Part shown: piece by piece, positions 20,472 through 30,512 of the stretch
How the letters are laid out: the number at the start of each line of letters is the position of its first letter
How positions within the stretch are numbered: the first letter of the stretch is position 1
DNA from: Tritrichomonas foetus
Taxonomy: Eukaryota > Parabasalia > Tritrichomonadida > Tritrichomonadidae
Assembly (NCBI GenBank): GCA_001839685.1
Contig: MLAK01000272.1
Location: 61,579 to 125,578 of the forward strand
Direction: 5' to 3'
Length of the DNA stretch: 64,000 nt
Program-made: the position numbers and the translations under genes
Notes under the pieces: generated by a model
What the model was told of the DNA's origin: nothing
The model's database searches: none
Seen by the model: the letters and a program-made list of their open reading frames with translations, nothing else

Positions 20472-21488
20472 TAAATGTAAACCTCCGCCGAGTAATTTCT
20501 AACGCATGAATTAATAAACGCACACATAGATGTGTATTGAAAAAGTACAGTTTTGAATGAATGCGCACAAATGTTTCCTAAAGAACAGAATTAATTGAAT
20601 GATATAATTCAAAATATATATAAACGAACTTTGCATGTTTGAATTCATATCTTTTGAAGCACTATCATTTTTGATTGGATAATATAAATTAAAACCGATT
20701 AAAGGAGGAATTCATTGAATTAGATAGATTTGAAAAGATAAAAAAGACGATTTAAAGTTAACAGATTCAGATTCTGTTGAACAGAAATAGAAGAGGAACG
20801 AATTTGCATCATAACAAAATATAAGAATCCTCTTGATATATTTTATGTAATTTATAATTTTCTTAGCCATTTCATCAAGCATCAGTTTTCATCAGAATGA
20901 TTGTCAACGCAATGATGATTTATAGATACATTCGTGTGATTTAACTTAATATAAATGTGAAAAGTATGTTAAAATGGGATTATTTAAGACATTTCGCAGA
21001 TAAAAACGCAATCACGTGAAAACAGCTCAATAAGACCTGTTAATGGGTTTTCCATGGTGAAAAATACTTTATAAGAACGTTTATCATTTCTATTGACAAA
21101 AGTAAAAGGATTCACTAATTTATCACAATAGAAATTATCAATAACTGACTTTTCGTTAGTGAATCCTTTCTTATGAAAATGATTTTCGTGTAAAATTTCA
21201 TTTTTTAATCACTGAAACACCAAAAGGGAAAAATGATGGTTTCATGATGATGAAAAATAAAAAATTAATGTACTTCAAGAATGATCATAGGTTTTATCAA
21301 AAGAAATATCAAATTTTCGATTCTACATAAGTCATATTAATGTAATGGTGAGGAAAAATCCAGATAAAATATCTGATTATATGACCATATAACCTATGAA
21401 AATTTGTACTATTGAAATGAGATAAATTGACCTTTTCTTCTTCAAATATTCTTTATCGTGATACACAAATTGTAATTCAGTTTTCCGA
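20472..21488. other. Divergent intergenic region with a 65-bp foldback
   Basis: About 1 kb between the coiled-coil gene (-) and the ERD2-like gene (+). It contains the palindrome ACACATAGATGTGT near 20521 and the perfect 14-bp inverted repeat listed separately. No coding relic was recognised. Confidence 0.45.
21105..21169. repeat. 65-bp foldback with 14-bp perfect arms
   Basis: AAAGGATTCACTAA (21105-21118) is exactly complementary to TTAGTGAATCCTTT (21156-21169), with a 37-base loop. No target-site duplication is visible, so it may be a regulatory hairpin or a decayed element. Confidence 0.6.
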
Positions 21489-22163
21489 ATGAATTTCTTC
21501 AGAGATTTCGCTGCGAGCTTCAGCTACCAAATGCAACTTGATATACTCGATATTTTACCTTTCGTTATCGTTCTCTCGAATGTCTGGAAGATACATTCTA
21601 GCGCTGGAATTTCTCGACATTTTGTTGGATTTACGTGCGCTTCCGCCGCCCTTTCTTTAATAACGTCCAGAAATGTGAGAGGTTGTTTCATTGCCTTCAC
21701 TAAATTCTTCCTCACCTTGATTTTATATTGCTCGATTAAATTCAAATTTCCTTTAAAATCAGACAAATTTCGCGATCCAAAATGGACTTTCTTGATTATT
21801 CCGGTCTCTCTCGTGCTGTCACTTTTTGCTTTTCCTCGCGAAGGATTAAAATCATATTTATCAACGGTTGGACATTGGTTCAATGCTTTTGCAGTCGCTT
21901 GTCAAGTCACAGTCACAAAGCAGTCACGCAGAATTACCCTTTTATCGGGATATTTCGTTGTTTTTATCATCTGCAAATATTGCACCATCTATTTGATGGT
22001 TAATCGTGCTTTCAATACGAGCGGATCGGAAATGTGGTATGCGTTTTTGTGTGGAGCAACATCAATGGTGCTCTCAATTGATCTTTTATATTTTGCATAT
22101 TATGCGAAACAAAGAATTGATGACTTTGAATTACCGTCGGGACAGTTTACCGATTTTAATTAG
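21489..22163 (+). CDS. ERD2: ER lumen retention (KDEL/HDEL) receptor-like protein
   Basis: 224 residues, ATG start, close to the 210-220 of ERD2 proteins, with about seven hydrophobic segments. The N-terminal MNFFRDFAA and the stretch VWKIHSSAGISRHF correspond to the family pattern LKIWKxRSCAGISxKxQ. The C-terminal SIDLLYFAYYAKQR matches the DFFYLYY... end followed by basic residues. ERD2 retrieves escaped ER chaperones by binding their C-terminal signals in the Golgi. The middle region is divergent, so it may be a paralogue with changed ligand specificity. No clear Inr was found upstream. Confidence 0.75.
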   Translation: MNFFRDFAASFSYQMQLDILDILPFVIVLSNVWKIHSSAGISRHFVGFTCASAALSLITSRNVRGCFIAFTKFFLTLILYCSIKFKFPLKSDKFRDPKWTFLIIPVSLVLSLFAFPREGLKSYLSTVGHWFNAFAVACQVTVTKQSRRITLLSGYFVVFIICKYCTIYLMVNRAFNTSGSEMWYAFLCGATSMVLSIDLLYFAYYAKQRIDDFELPSGQFTDFN

Positions 22164-23065
22164 AGATACTCCAAGCATCGATGATTTGATGTGAATATGT
22201 GAAATTGTTTTGTTTTCTTTTATAATATAAATTTTGATTTTAGTATCTTTCAATTTTTCATTTTTTTTAGTTTTTAATTAGTTTTATGATGCAATTTTGC
22301 GTTTTCTTATCTTTGACAAATGAAATCGTGTGCATAATCTCTCCTGCTCTTTATGTTATCATATATAGTATTATAATGATCCTATTTCTGCTTGTATTAT
22401 TAAAAATTTTGTGATTTCCCATTTCTTTCTTTTTTGCGATAATTATATTTACTCTGAAAACAGATGTATCAATCTGTCGTTGTGTTTTGGACAAATCCTA
22501 GTGAATTTTTATCGAAAGAATGAAACTATATTCTATAATTAATAATGTTAGTGTATGCACTATCTTCATATATGAATAAAACGTGTCTTATCTCTTTGAT
22601 TTCAGCAAATTAAAGATGTGTTATTTAATGGTTAGCGTTTCGAAAAAGGGTTGATGGTTTGATTTGATTAGAAATCAAATATATTGTGAGACATTGCATA
22701 GCGTGAAGTCAATATTTTGATTAAAAAAGTGAAATTCAAAAAATTTTATTATTTTCTTTTAGTCATTACAAAAGTTCTTTTTTCATTTTTATTTTTATTT
22801 TTTTAATCTGAAAGCAATCTAACAAGTGAGGGCGAAAGAAGAGTGAAAAAAGAGCTTCTATTTCCATTCAATCATTCATCAATATATTCATATTCTAAGA
22901 ACCGCTGAATTTCACTTAATTTTAATCACAAATAAATGTGGTAATTTAAGTTTGACAAAATTAAAAATTAAAAATTAAAATATACAAAATTTGATCTCAA
23001 GGAATCTATTTTTATCTAAAACAACATGTACTTACTAACAATATAAATAGCTTAGAAAATCTAAG
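22164..23065. other. Convergent spacer, nothing recognised
   Basis: AT-rich DNA of about 900 bases with simple AAATTAAAAATTAAA repeats near 22963-22980. No gene or relic is evident. Confidence 0.45.
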
Positions 23066-23611
23066 TTAGCATTGGATTTCGTGTGGTATGTTGCACATCA
23101 AATCTGGTGGAAAATAACCAAGGGTATTCCATCGTGATTCGTTCAACATCCGTAGTTTCATAGCAATCTGACAGATACGAGATTTACTCTTACCTCTCAT
23201 GTAAATTTTATCGAGTGAACTCAATTCATCCAAATAATCATTTTGATTATTTGAGCTGTCCCAAAAATAGTCATTGGAATCCTGTCGATTAATTGATTTA
23301 AATAATGTAGGTCTATTGTCACTATACATTGACTCATATGATGCTTTCTTTGCGACTGGAAAAGGCAAATTGTTGGCTTCAAAGACTATGTTTTCAATTT
23401 GCGTGTTCATTGGAATTCCATCTTTTGTTACTATATTGCCAACAAGAGATGTAAAACTTGGCTGTCTTAAAGTAAGACCAATTGGCGATTTCTTCTCTTC
23501 ATTAGAATTTTTCAATTGAAAAACAGCCCCATTAATCTGTTGACAACCTTTCTCCATTTGTGAGCAGTTGACGAGTGTCGTTGATTCGTTATCTTTAATT
23601 TGGAATGCCAT
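23066..23611 (-). CDS. Unknown 181-aa protein
   Basis: The frame extends to an upstream ATG at 23668, but I place the start at the internal ATG (MAFQIKDN, 23611) because TCACTAAATTC, an Inr-like element, lies just before it and would leave a 9-base 5'UTR. The protein is polar and partly disordered in the middle, with a more ordered C-terminal 50 residues (KSRICQIAMKLRMLNESRWNTLGY...). No signal peptide, membrane segment or known domain is seen. It is flanked downstream by the ERD2 spacer and upstream by a long gene-poor region. Confidence 0.6.
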   Translation of the reverse strand: MAFQIKDNESTTLVNCSQMEKGCQQINGAVFQLKNSNEEKKSPIGLTLRQPSFTSLVGNIVTKDGIPMNTQIENIVFEANNLPFPVAKKASYESMYSDNRPTLFKSINRQDSNDYFWDSSNNQNDYLDELSSLDKIYMRGKSKSRICQIAMKLRMLNESRWNTLGYFPPDLMCNIPHEIQC

Positions 23612-23615
23612 GAAT

Positions 23616-23622
23616 TTAGTGA
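23616..23622 (-). promoter_or_regulatory. Inr deciding the start of the 181-aa gene
   Basis: TCACTAA on the minus strand, with the start A at 23620, 9 bases before the chosen ATG. The longer reading would place this element inside the coding region. Confidence 0.5.
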
Positions 23623-24525
23623 TGATATAAAAAAAATGATTTGATATTTTACAATATTTTATGTCCATGTTTTTATATAGGTGTCGACTTTTTCAGAGTT
23701 TATATCTCGAATTTTTCACCGAATTTTATTTGGTTTTTACGTGGGTTAGGAAATTTGATACAATTTTTTCTATGAACAATGATTTTTATTCGCTTTTGTA
23801 ACCCTGTATAATTGAAAAAGTTTTTTAGTAATTCAATATGATTTCAGAAAATTCGGGAAATTATTTGTATGAATAAAGAAAATCAAAAAATGACAAGATT
23901 CCATTGAAAAATTACAATATTGGAAGTCAAAAAGTAGTCCAATAAAACAATTTGTCATTCGCACGTTTATGGATTGTGTGAAAAATCATAACAATATCAA
24001 TTTATAAATCGACTATATCAAATTATATATTTTCGCGAAATCTTCACAAGCATTCGAGAAAAAAATATACATGAATCATGTGACATGATTTCAATAATTT
24101 GGCAGATTGAAAATGAGGAAGAATCTCGATTTATATGTTTTCTCCAATTGTATAAAATTGAACAGACTGAACGAAGGGCTTATCATGGTATGGATGCTTG
24201 ATCAATTATTTTACACTTTTTGAGAAATGATATACGATCAAGATATTGAGTGTTTGAATATAAATCATTCATTGAAATTTCCACTTTTTCAGACAACATT
24301 TTGTAGGTTATGGATTTTTTTCAGAACTATGCGAGCAGACCCTTCATGGATGAATCTCTCTGAAATTATAATATTTTATTATATACCATGTATTTAATAC
24401 AATCAAAAAGTTATTTAAAAATTTGTCTTGGAATTACTGAGAAATAGATAATGTATTTTTTGAGTGGGAATAAGGTGAAATGTATTTCACCAGTAATATT
24501 ATATCAAAATGTTGATTAGGAAAGT
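23623..24525. other. Gene-poor spacer
   Basis: About 900 bases of AT-rich DNA. A 36-codon plus-strand frame beginning at the ATG near 24085 looks protein-like but is too short to call. Confidence 0.4.
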
Positions 24526-24529
24526 GAGA

Positions 24530-25745
24530 TTTTATCAGTTGGAAAACGATAGAAATAGAGATTGATCTTCTTTTTTGGGAGACATATCTGAAAGATGAAT
24601 AAATATTAATCATTGAGATTCAAAGAATGGAGAGGCTTGAGAACTCCTTAATCTCTCTTGAGAAAATACCAAATACTTCACCATATGTGAGTAACTGCAA
24701 AAAATCACCACAGTTTGTATGTCAGGTTAAAGTCTTACAGACAAATTAAGATTTTTTGTTGTCGTCAATATTAAGCTTCAGGTTGCAGCTGGGATGTACT
24801 TTTGAAGTTGTTAGATGGAAAACGAAGCATTCAAAAAATTCTTAAAGTGATCATCCGGTGAAACGCAATGAAGAATGCCAACAATTTCAAAAGTCACTCT
24901 CACATTTAGATTTATTCAGCACAGAATGAAGTTACTAATTTCGTTCCTAACATTTTGAATACAAAGATCAATGTATTAAAGCGAGATGCCCAGTATATAT
25001 ATATATAGATAGATAGATATGTATATATATGCTCAAGAAATCACAAATCCATAAACTTACGCTGGAACAGTAATTCTATCAAAGGATATAGAAAGAATCT
25101 AATAATTTTATGATTACCCACTCATGATCCCTGAGTCATGTTTACACCTAAAGGTCCTCAGTTGTTTCGTAATAATAATAAAGAAGACATATTATTCTGA
25201 TATGGTTTCCCAAACCTCGAATGGACAAACATCAATACAAGTGTGATTACTTTTCCATTAAGGTAAAATCAAAAAACTTTCCTTTAAAAACTCGCTTTGG
25301 TCTTCATTTTTCGTTGCTTTGTATCCTGAATAATTAGCAATTTCTTCTGCTTTGATGATTTTCAAAAGTCTTGAAGAGCTTTTGATCAACCATCTGGGAA
25401 AAAACACTCCTGGAAAAGTGAAAACATTTGGGGGAAAAAAATGAAATGCGATGTGATCCCATATGAAATAGATGGGAATTTGAGAGAATCTGTTTTGGAA
25501 TAAAGATGTTGGTCAGATTGGACAGAAATTTCAGCCACTAAATCAGGAAGTATTTCGTCTATAAATGAAGGATTTGATCTGATTTTGAAGACTTGATTTT
25601 TGTTTTAATGAAAGGACAGTACTAATTTATGACATTGTAAATTAATATTACTAAAAGCTCAGGATCAGATTTACCTGGAAAGTGTATGACCATTTGGATG
25701 TGATAATCGATTCAAAACCAGTCTTCAAAGAATATCAATTTCACG
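24530..25745 (-). pseudogene. Decayed protein-coding gene, family unknown
   Basis: Reading the minus strand from about 25745 to 24530 gives long protein-like stretches broken by several stops and at least two frameshifts. Two overlapping frames are open for roughly 74 and 84 codons near 25625-25260; they contain DEILPDLVAEISVQSDQHLY and, after a shift, PRWLIKSSSRLLKIIKAEEI. After a TAA, CIDVCPFEVWETISE follows. From about 24960 to 24530 a single frame with six stops reads RVTFEIVGILHCVSPDDHF and TVVIFCSYSHMVKYLVF. Base composition is less AT-rich than the surrounding spacer. A microsatellite (24994-25030) sits inside. I do not recognise the family. Confidence 0.6.
24994..25030. repeat. TA/GATA microsatellite
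   Basis: A (TA)n run passes into GATAGATAGATA and back to TA repeats, 37 bases, within the decayed gene. Confidence 0.8.
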
Positions 25746-25829
25746 ATTCATAAACCAATAAAAGAAACAATTTTTGAGGTCTTTTTATGAATTTATTTAC
25801 AAACAAAGAAATAATATAATTATCAGAAA

Positions 25830-27089
25830 TTACTTGTAGAGGTTTTCCATTGTCTTTTTCTTGCTCGTGCTCAGTCCTGTCACGTTTTCCCTTAACATCC
25901 TCTTCGGCTTTTCCGGAAGTTTATCTTTTGTTAAATTTGATCCTGATGAGATTACCGGTGTGTCTTTGAATTGCTGCAATTGGAGGGAGCTGAGGACTGT
26001 CATCACATTTGCAGTATCACGATTGAAAGTTTGAGATGGTTGAAGTTCTTTTGGTCGCGAAGATTTGCAATGCTTTTTCTCGCTAGAATGGCGCCTGTCA
26101 TTTGGAGAAGCCTGTTTGTGACTGTTTTTGTTAGATGAATGGCTCTGCTTATCATGGTGAGAGTGGTGGTGCCTGTGTCTGTGATGACCATGATGGTGAT
26201 GCCGGTGACGCTTTCGTTTACCTTTTTGATTGGGCAATTTCCGGGTAGGTTCAATTGAAAAAGTTGCTACAGGGAATAAATTTCCACCTGGTGCAAAATA
26301 AAAATTCTGCATTGGTTTTCTATTTTCATTATCTTCATTACCTTCATCATCAGATGAATAATCATCATCGTCGTCGTCATCATCATCATCATCACCTTCA
26401 TTATCTGATGATGAGCTTGATGAAAGGTCAATTTGAATTGATTCATCATCGCTCTTATCATCTTGCTTAGTGGCATTATTATAACTATTATTATTATTGA
26501 TATTTTCAGTATCATTATGATCATTTGAATCATTATCTGGTCGGGTTTGATTTGAATCGATTGAATTTTTGGGATTGAGTTTCAGGAGCCGTTTTTTGAC
26601 CTGAGCAGGTTTTCCAGAGTTGTCAATTGGAGGACCGATGTTTTTGTTGTTGGGTGGCCTCCAGCCGGGCTCGAACAAAAGACCACTAAATCCGACTTTG
26701 AATGGCTGAACACGAGGATCGGTCGAAATGTGGACATCGATTAAGGCAACGAGCGGGGCTATGCCCAAAACTAGCGGTCGCATTGGATAGCTCTCGTTTA
26801 CTTGCTTATCGAGGGGAAACCAACATAACGGTAAATTTACACGCGCTAATTGAACTCGATCTGGCCGTGTTTCGGAAATCGTGACTGAAAGACTTTGCAT
26901 TTCGTAGTTTTCAACGTCAAAAATCCAAAGTTGGTCCGTTTCGAGGGATTCGAGTCCCTTCAAGGGGACCTGGAAGACTGAGCGCTTTTGCAAATCGGGT
27001 GCAATAGAGACTGCGACGATGCGGGAATCGCGGTAATATTCATTGTCAGGAGCCCCTGATATTTGGACGATTTTTAGATAAGCTTTCAT
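25830..27089 (-). CDS. C2-like domain protein with acidic and His-rich tail
   Basis: 419 residues, ATG start. Residues 1-165 look like a C2-type beta-sandwich: an opening LKIVQISGAP strand, then SRIVAVSIAPD, LWIFDVENYEMQSLSVTISE and LARVNLPL. The rest is disordered. There is an Asn/Asp region, an acidic run of about eleven Asp around residue 235, then a basic His-rich segment (HRHHHHGHHRHRHHHSHH) around 290-310 and a Lys/Ser/Arg tail. The C2-like part suggests membrane or protein binding; the usual calcium Asp loops are not obvious. The His cluster might bind metal or act as a charged spacer. TCATACA about 22 bases upstream of the ATG is only a weak Inr match. Confidence 0.75.
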   Translation of the reverse strand: MKAYLKIVQISGAPDNEYYRDSRIVAVSIAPDLQKRSVFQVPLKGLESLETDQLWIFDVENYEMQSLSVTISETRPDRVQLARVNLPLCWFPLDKQVNESYPMRPLVLGIAPLVALIDVHISTDPRVQPFKVGFSGLLFEPGWRPPNNKNIGPPIDNSGKPAQVKKRLLKLNPKNSIDSNQTRPDNDSNDHNDTENINNNNSYNNATKQDDKSDDESIQIDLSSSSSSDNEGDDDDDDDDDDDYSSDDEGNEDNENRKPMQNFYFAPGGNLFPVATFSIEPTRKLPNQKGKRKRHRHHHHGHHRHRHHHSHHDKQSHSSNKNSHKQASPNDRRHSSEKKHCKSSRPKELQPSQTFNRDTANVMTVLSSLQLQQFKDTPVISSGSNLTKDKLPEKPKRMLRENVTGLSTSKKKTMENLYK

Positions 27090-27847
27090 CGTTATTTGTC
27101 TTTCTGTTTTTGTATGATTTTGAAAGAGAAGATATTATCTTTTGAAGGGACAGTTTATATGGCCCCACAATTTTCAATAATAAATTGTCTATAACTCATT
27201 GAAAAATTGAATAGACGAATTAATTGAAATGGTCTGATCAAAAACTGAAAGAAAAAGTATATAAAACCTTGTTATTTTGGACAAAAGAAACATCAATGAA
27301 AGAATAAGCGTAATGTAATTATGATACTTCCAAGATTTATTGAAAATTCGGAAAATATTGATTTGATATAATTTCTTGAATGCTCTGCATTTTTTTCGGT
27401 TTACGATGAATAAAATAGTTGTATTTCGTATAACAAGCAAAGAAACAGACGATCGCTCCAGACCATTAATATTCTCGCTGTCTCATTATTATTTATTTTT
27501 TCTATGGTAATTTAAATTCGAGGCGTATTGCTAAAAAATGCTCAATAATGACTTAAAAAACTACCCTCCCATAATGGTCATATACACCAGTGAATTTAAT
27601 TCACCGAAACTTAAAATTGCGAATATCAGAATATGAAGAGAGCGCGAATATTATTTTTGAAATAGTTGCTAATTTTATATATATTCACAAAAATATTTAT
27701 GTGAATCCGAGATAGTTTTAAATGCAAATCATATCACTGGTATATTTGGCCTTCTGGGAATCAAAAAGAGTACTATACATTATTGATGATACTAAACCTT
27801 TATTTTACCTTATCACCCAACAAACTCTGAAGAGAGAAAATATACCG
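27090..27847. other. Spacer left of the MITE
   Basis: AT-rich. It contains a short near-perfect palindrome GTGAATT-t-AATTCAC (27590-27604). No gene was recognised. Confidence 0.4.
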
Positions 27848-28163
27848 GTAATCATGGCAGGATTTTTTTTCCTATGAGTTTTGTTTTTTGACACTAAAAA
27901 TGGGTAAATGTGATGTGACTTTGCGGGCCCCTTCGACTCATTCGGCCATTGGAAGAGGTGCTGCCACGTGACCACAGCTTCGGATCGCTTCGCTCCCTCC
28001 GCTGTGTTCACGTGGCGCACCTCCTCCATGTCGAAGTGACCCAAAGAACCAGCAAAGTTCACATCACATTTACCCATTAGGTTTTTTCCACTTTTGACCT
28101 TTATTTGACCTTTCACTTCACATTTACAAAACTCATAGGAAAATAAATCTCTGCCGTAATCAT
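27848..28163. mobile_element. 300-bp foldback MITE (hAT-like) with 8-bp TSD
   Basis: The element spans 27856-28155 (300 bases). It is flanked on both sides by the identical octamer GTAATCAT (27848-27855 and 28156-28163), which fits the hAT target pattern nTnnnnAn. The ends are inverted repeats of about 28 bases: GGCAGgATTTTTTTTCC...GAGTTTTG on the left against GGCAGaGATTTATTTTCC...GAGTTTTG on the right. Inside, a perfect 20-bp inverted repeat (27899-27918 with 28059-28078) and a 14/15 pair CCACGTGACCACAGC / GCTGTGTTCACGTGG make the whole element fold on itself. It is markedly GC-richer than its surroundings and encodes no transposase. Confidence 0.9.
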
Positions 28164-28577
28164 TTATAAATCACAAGTAGTGATTGTTTTTTGATTATTA
28201 TCCATTTATTTATAATTATAAATAATTATAAGTCTCTTGCTCTAAAGAATTGAAATTTTATCGCCATAAGTTTCTTACCAAAATAATATTTATCGGAAAC
28301 ATAGTTATTTCTGCTATCTCACGAAAAATCATGTCAAATAACTTAGATTATTTGGTAATAAGATTTCTATCTTTTGGGAGTAACTGAAGATATTCACTCT
28401 ACTTGAATAAAAATTCAAATAACATCGTAAATTATCTCAAATTTGTGAATAAGAAATTAGTTTGAAATATTTTGAGAAACTATGTAAATATTCTATTGAA
28501 CGATAAACACAATTAATTGAGAATATATCATGCAAATTTCCTTATAGAAATTCTGTTTACTCTGAAAAATATATTTT
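28164..28577. other. Spacer, nothing recognised
   Basis: AT-rich DNA between the MITE and the tandem repeat upstream of the transporter gene. Confidence 0.4.
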
Positions 28578-28680
28578 TTTTCCACAATTAACATTTGAAA
28601 AAACTGCTTTTTTTTTCACAATTAGCATTAGAAAAAACTGTTCTTTTCACAATTAATATCTGAATAAAATAGTTTCAAAT
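28578..28680 (+). repeat. Three degenerate 31-34-bp tandem repeats before the transporter
   Basis: Three copies of a unit like TTTCACAATTArCATTwGAA followed by AAACTG and a T run begin their CACAATTA cores at 28583, 28617 and 28648. The last copy ends about 14 bases before the transporter ATG. The spacing of three helical turns suggests repeated regulatory sites. TTCACAATT also resembles a weak Inr. Confidence 0.6.
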
Positions 28681-28693
28681 ATTCCACAGATAA

Positions 28694-29911
28694 ATGAAAA
28701 TTATCACCTCGAATGCAGATCCAGGCGACCAGCTAATTACTTCAGAACGAAGACTATCGACTTCATTTTTCTCAATCACCATTATTATCATTGGTGGCTT
28801 CACTTGCACTGGATGTCTTAGAATCTCAAATAGCTACAAATGCGGTCTTATTATTGGATCGCTAATTAATTTGGTGCTTGGCCTTATTACTCTATTTGCA
28901 ATGCACCTTGGCATCACAACTATGAAACAAACGAAATCATTTTATGCAGATTCGATATGGTCTTCTTTCTCACCAAAAACGAAAATAATACCGGCTATCA
29001 TGGTGTTTATTCCTTCATTTGGCTTTGTTTTTTGGTATTTTGGTTATATTGTTACCCTTTTTCAACATTTCATGACAATAACTTTCGAGAGTACTCCTAA
29101 TGTTTTGAATAGCAGTCCCATTATAAGTGTAATTGTAATGGTCATAGTTTCTACCGGATATTTATTCAATCAACGTTTGAATTACATTTTATTGTTAACT
29201 TACATCAAATATTTTGTTTTGACCATTATGATAATCATTAATATTTATATGGTTTTTGAATTGGGTATTTCAAAATCGATCACATATGTTTCACCCACTC
29301 CGAAGAATCTTCTTGATTGTTTTACTACAAATGTCAGTATTTATTGTGGAATGATGCTTTTTTATGCTTACATATGGCAAATGCGAACATTTACACCAAA
29401 TAGAGGAAATAGATCTTGTAATATTTCGATATCAATGATTATCTTAATTCATCAGATTTTCGGGATCACCGGTTATCTTTTGTTTGGAAATGATCAATCT
29501 GGTGTAATGATTGACCATTTCCCAAAGGATTTAATAATTACAAAAATTGATTATGCATGCTTTATCGTTCTCATATCAATTTCGATTCCAGTTCTATTCC
29601 AACCTGCCCACAGAGCATTGCTGAACTATTTTTATTCAGTTGATCCATTTCCAAGTGAAGTTTGGGCAATTTCAGGTATTTCACTGCTGTTTATTGCAAT
29701 CAGTATACCGCTTTTACAGGGAACTCAATCTAAGTTTGTTTATTTCTTTATGGACTTCTTCTCAGGAATCCTTTGTTTCATGTTACCAGGTATTCTCTAT
29801 TTAGCGGCAGTGAAAAAGAAGAAACTTTATAATGTAATTGGAAGTATTTTCATCATTTTTTTGGGAATATCCTTCTCCACAGTGATGGTTCTTAATTACT
29901 TTGTGTTATAA
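28694..29911 (+). CDS. Amino acid transporter, AAAP (SLC32/36/38-like) family
   Basis: 405 residues with about eleven predicted membrane helices, the AAAP layout. Helix 1 begins after a short cytoplasmic tail (FFSITIIIIGGFTCTGCLRI). The pair around residues 260-275 (IFGITGYLLFGND) matches the conserved helix-7/8 GYLxFGxxxxxxI region of SLC38/AVT proteins, and the following FQPAHRALLNYF segment also fits. It would move amino acids across the plasma or a lysosome-like membrane using ion gradients, fitting the amino acid scavenging of trichomonads. The substrate cannot be inferred. The ATG at 28694 directly follows the tandem repeats listed above. Confidence 0.8.
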   Translation: MKIITSNADPGDQLITSERRLSTSFFSITIIIIGGFTCTGCLRISNSYKCGLIIGSLINLVLGLITLFAMHLGITTMKQTKSFYADSIWSSFSPKTKIIPAIMVFIPSFGFVFWYFGYIVTLFQHFMTITFESTPNVLNSSPIISVIVMVIVSTGYLFNQRLNYILLLTYIKYFVLTIMIIINIYMVFELGISKSITYVSPTPKNLLDCFTTNVSIYCGMMLFYAYIWQMRTFTPNRGNRSCNISISMIILIHQIFGITGYLLFGNDQSGVMIDHFPKDLIITKIDYACFIVLISISIPVLFQPAHRALLNYFYSVDPFPSEVWAISGISLLFIAISIPLLQGTQSKFVYFFMDFFSGILCFMLPGILYLAAVKKKKLYNVIGSIFIIFLGISFSTVMVLNYFVL

Positions 29912-30512
29912 TAATGTTAATTGTAAACATTTTATTACAATTAGTGAATTATTTTCTTATATTGATATTTTTCTTTGTGTAATTTATGCAATTTATAAAG
30001 AATTAATGCATTTTCTCGAAGAAATAATGAATTAAAAGGTATCTTCAAAAATGATTAGTTAAAACGAAAAAATATCAGAATTCACTCAATTCTCACCAAA
30101 AAAGCGGAGAAGAGTTATAATTGTATGTGATATTCTTTCTTCCTATTTAATGAAAACGAAAAATATTTATCAGATTAAAATATTTTCTGATATATTTTTA
30201 TCATACATGTAAGTATCACAAATAAGACATAAACCTGACTACTAATTTGTACATATACAATTTCTTCAGTTTCACTTATATCCCAAAAATAAAGATATAC
30301 AATAGAACAGGCGAGAACCATTTTCAATAAATGTAAATCTATTTTGAAAAAAAAAGTGAGAAAAGCTCTTATTCAACATGTCTATGACTTGAATCAGACT
30401 GTTATTGAAGAATAATTCTATAAAAAGATAAATTAGTAATCACACTTTGGTACTGAATAAAAGAAAAGAAAGAAGAATGAAAGCAATAAAGAATTTAAAA
30501 TTAATTTTTTAA
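29912..30512. other. Convergent 3' spacer, nothing recognised
   Basis: AT-rich DNA between the transporter (+) and Hsp70 (-) 3' ends. No repeats or RNA genes were noted. Confidence 0.5.

Noticed and set aside
27805..28116. 103-codon minus-strand open frame
   Set aside because: It lies almost wholly inside the foldback MITE and starts or ends in unrelated spacer; it is a by-product of the GC-rich hairpin.
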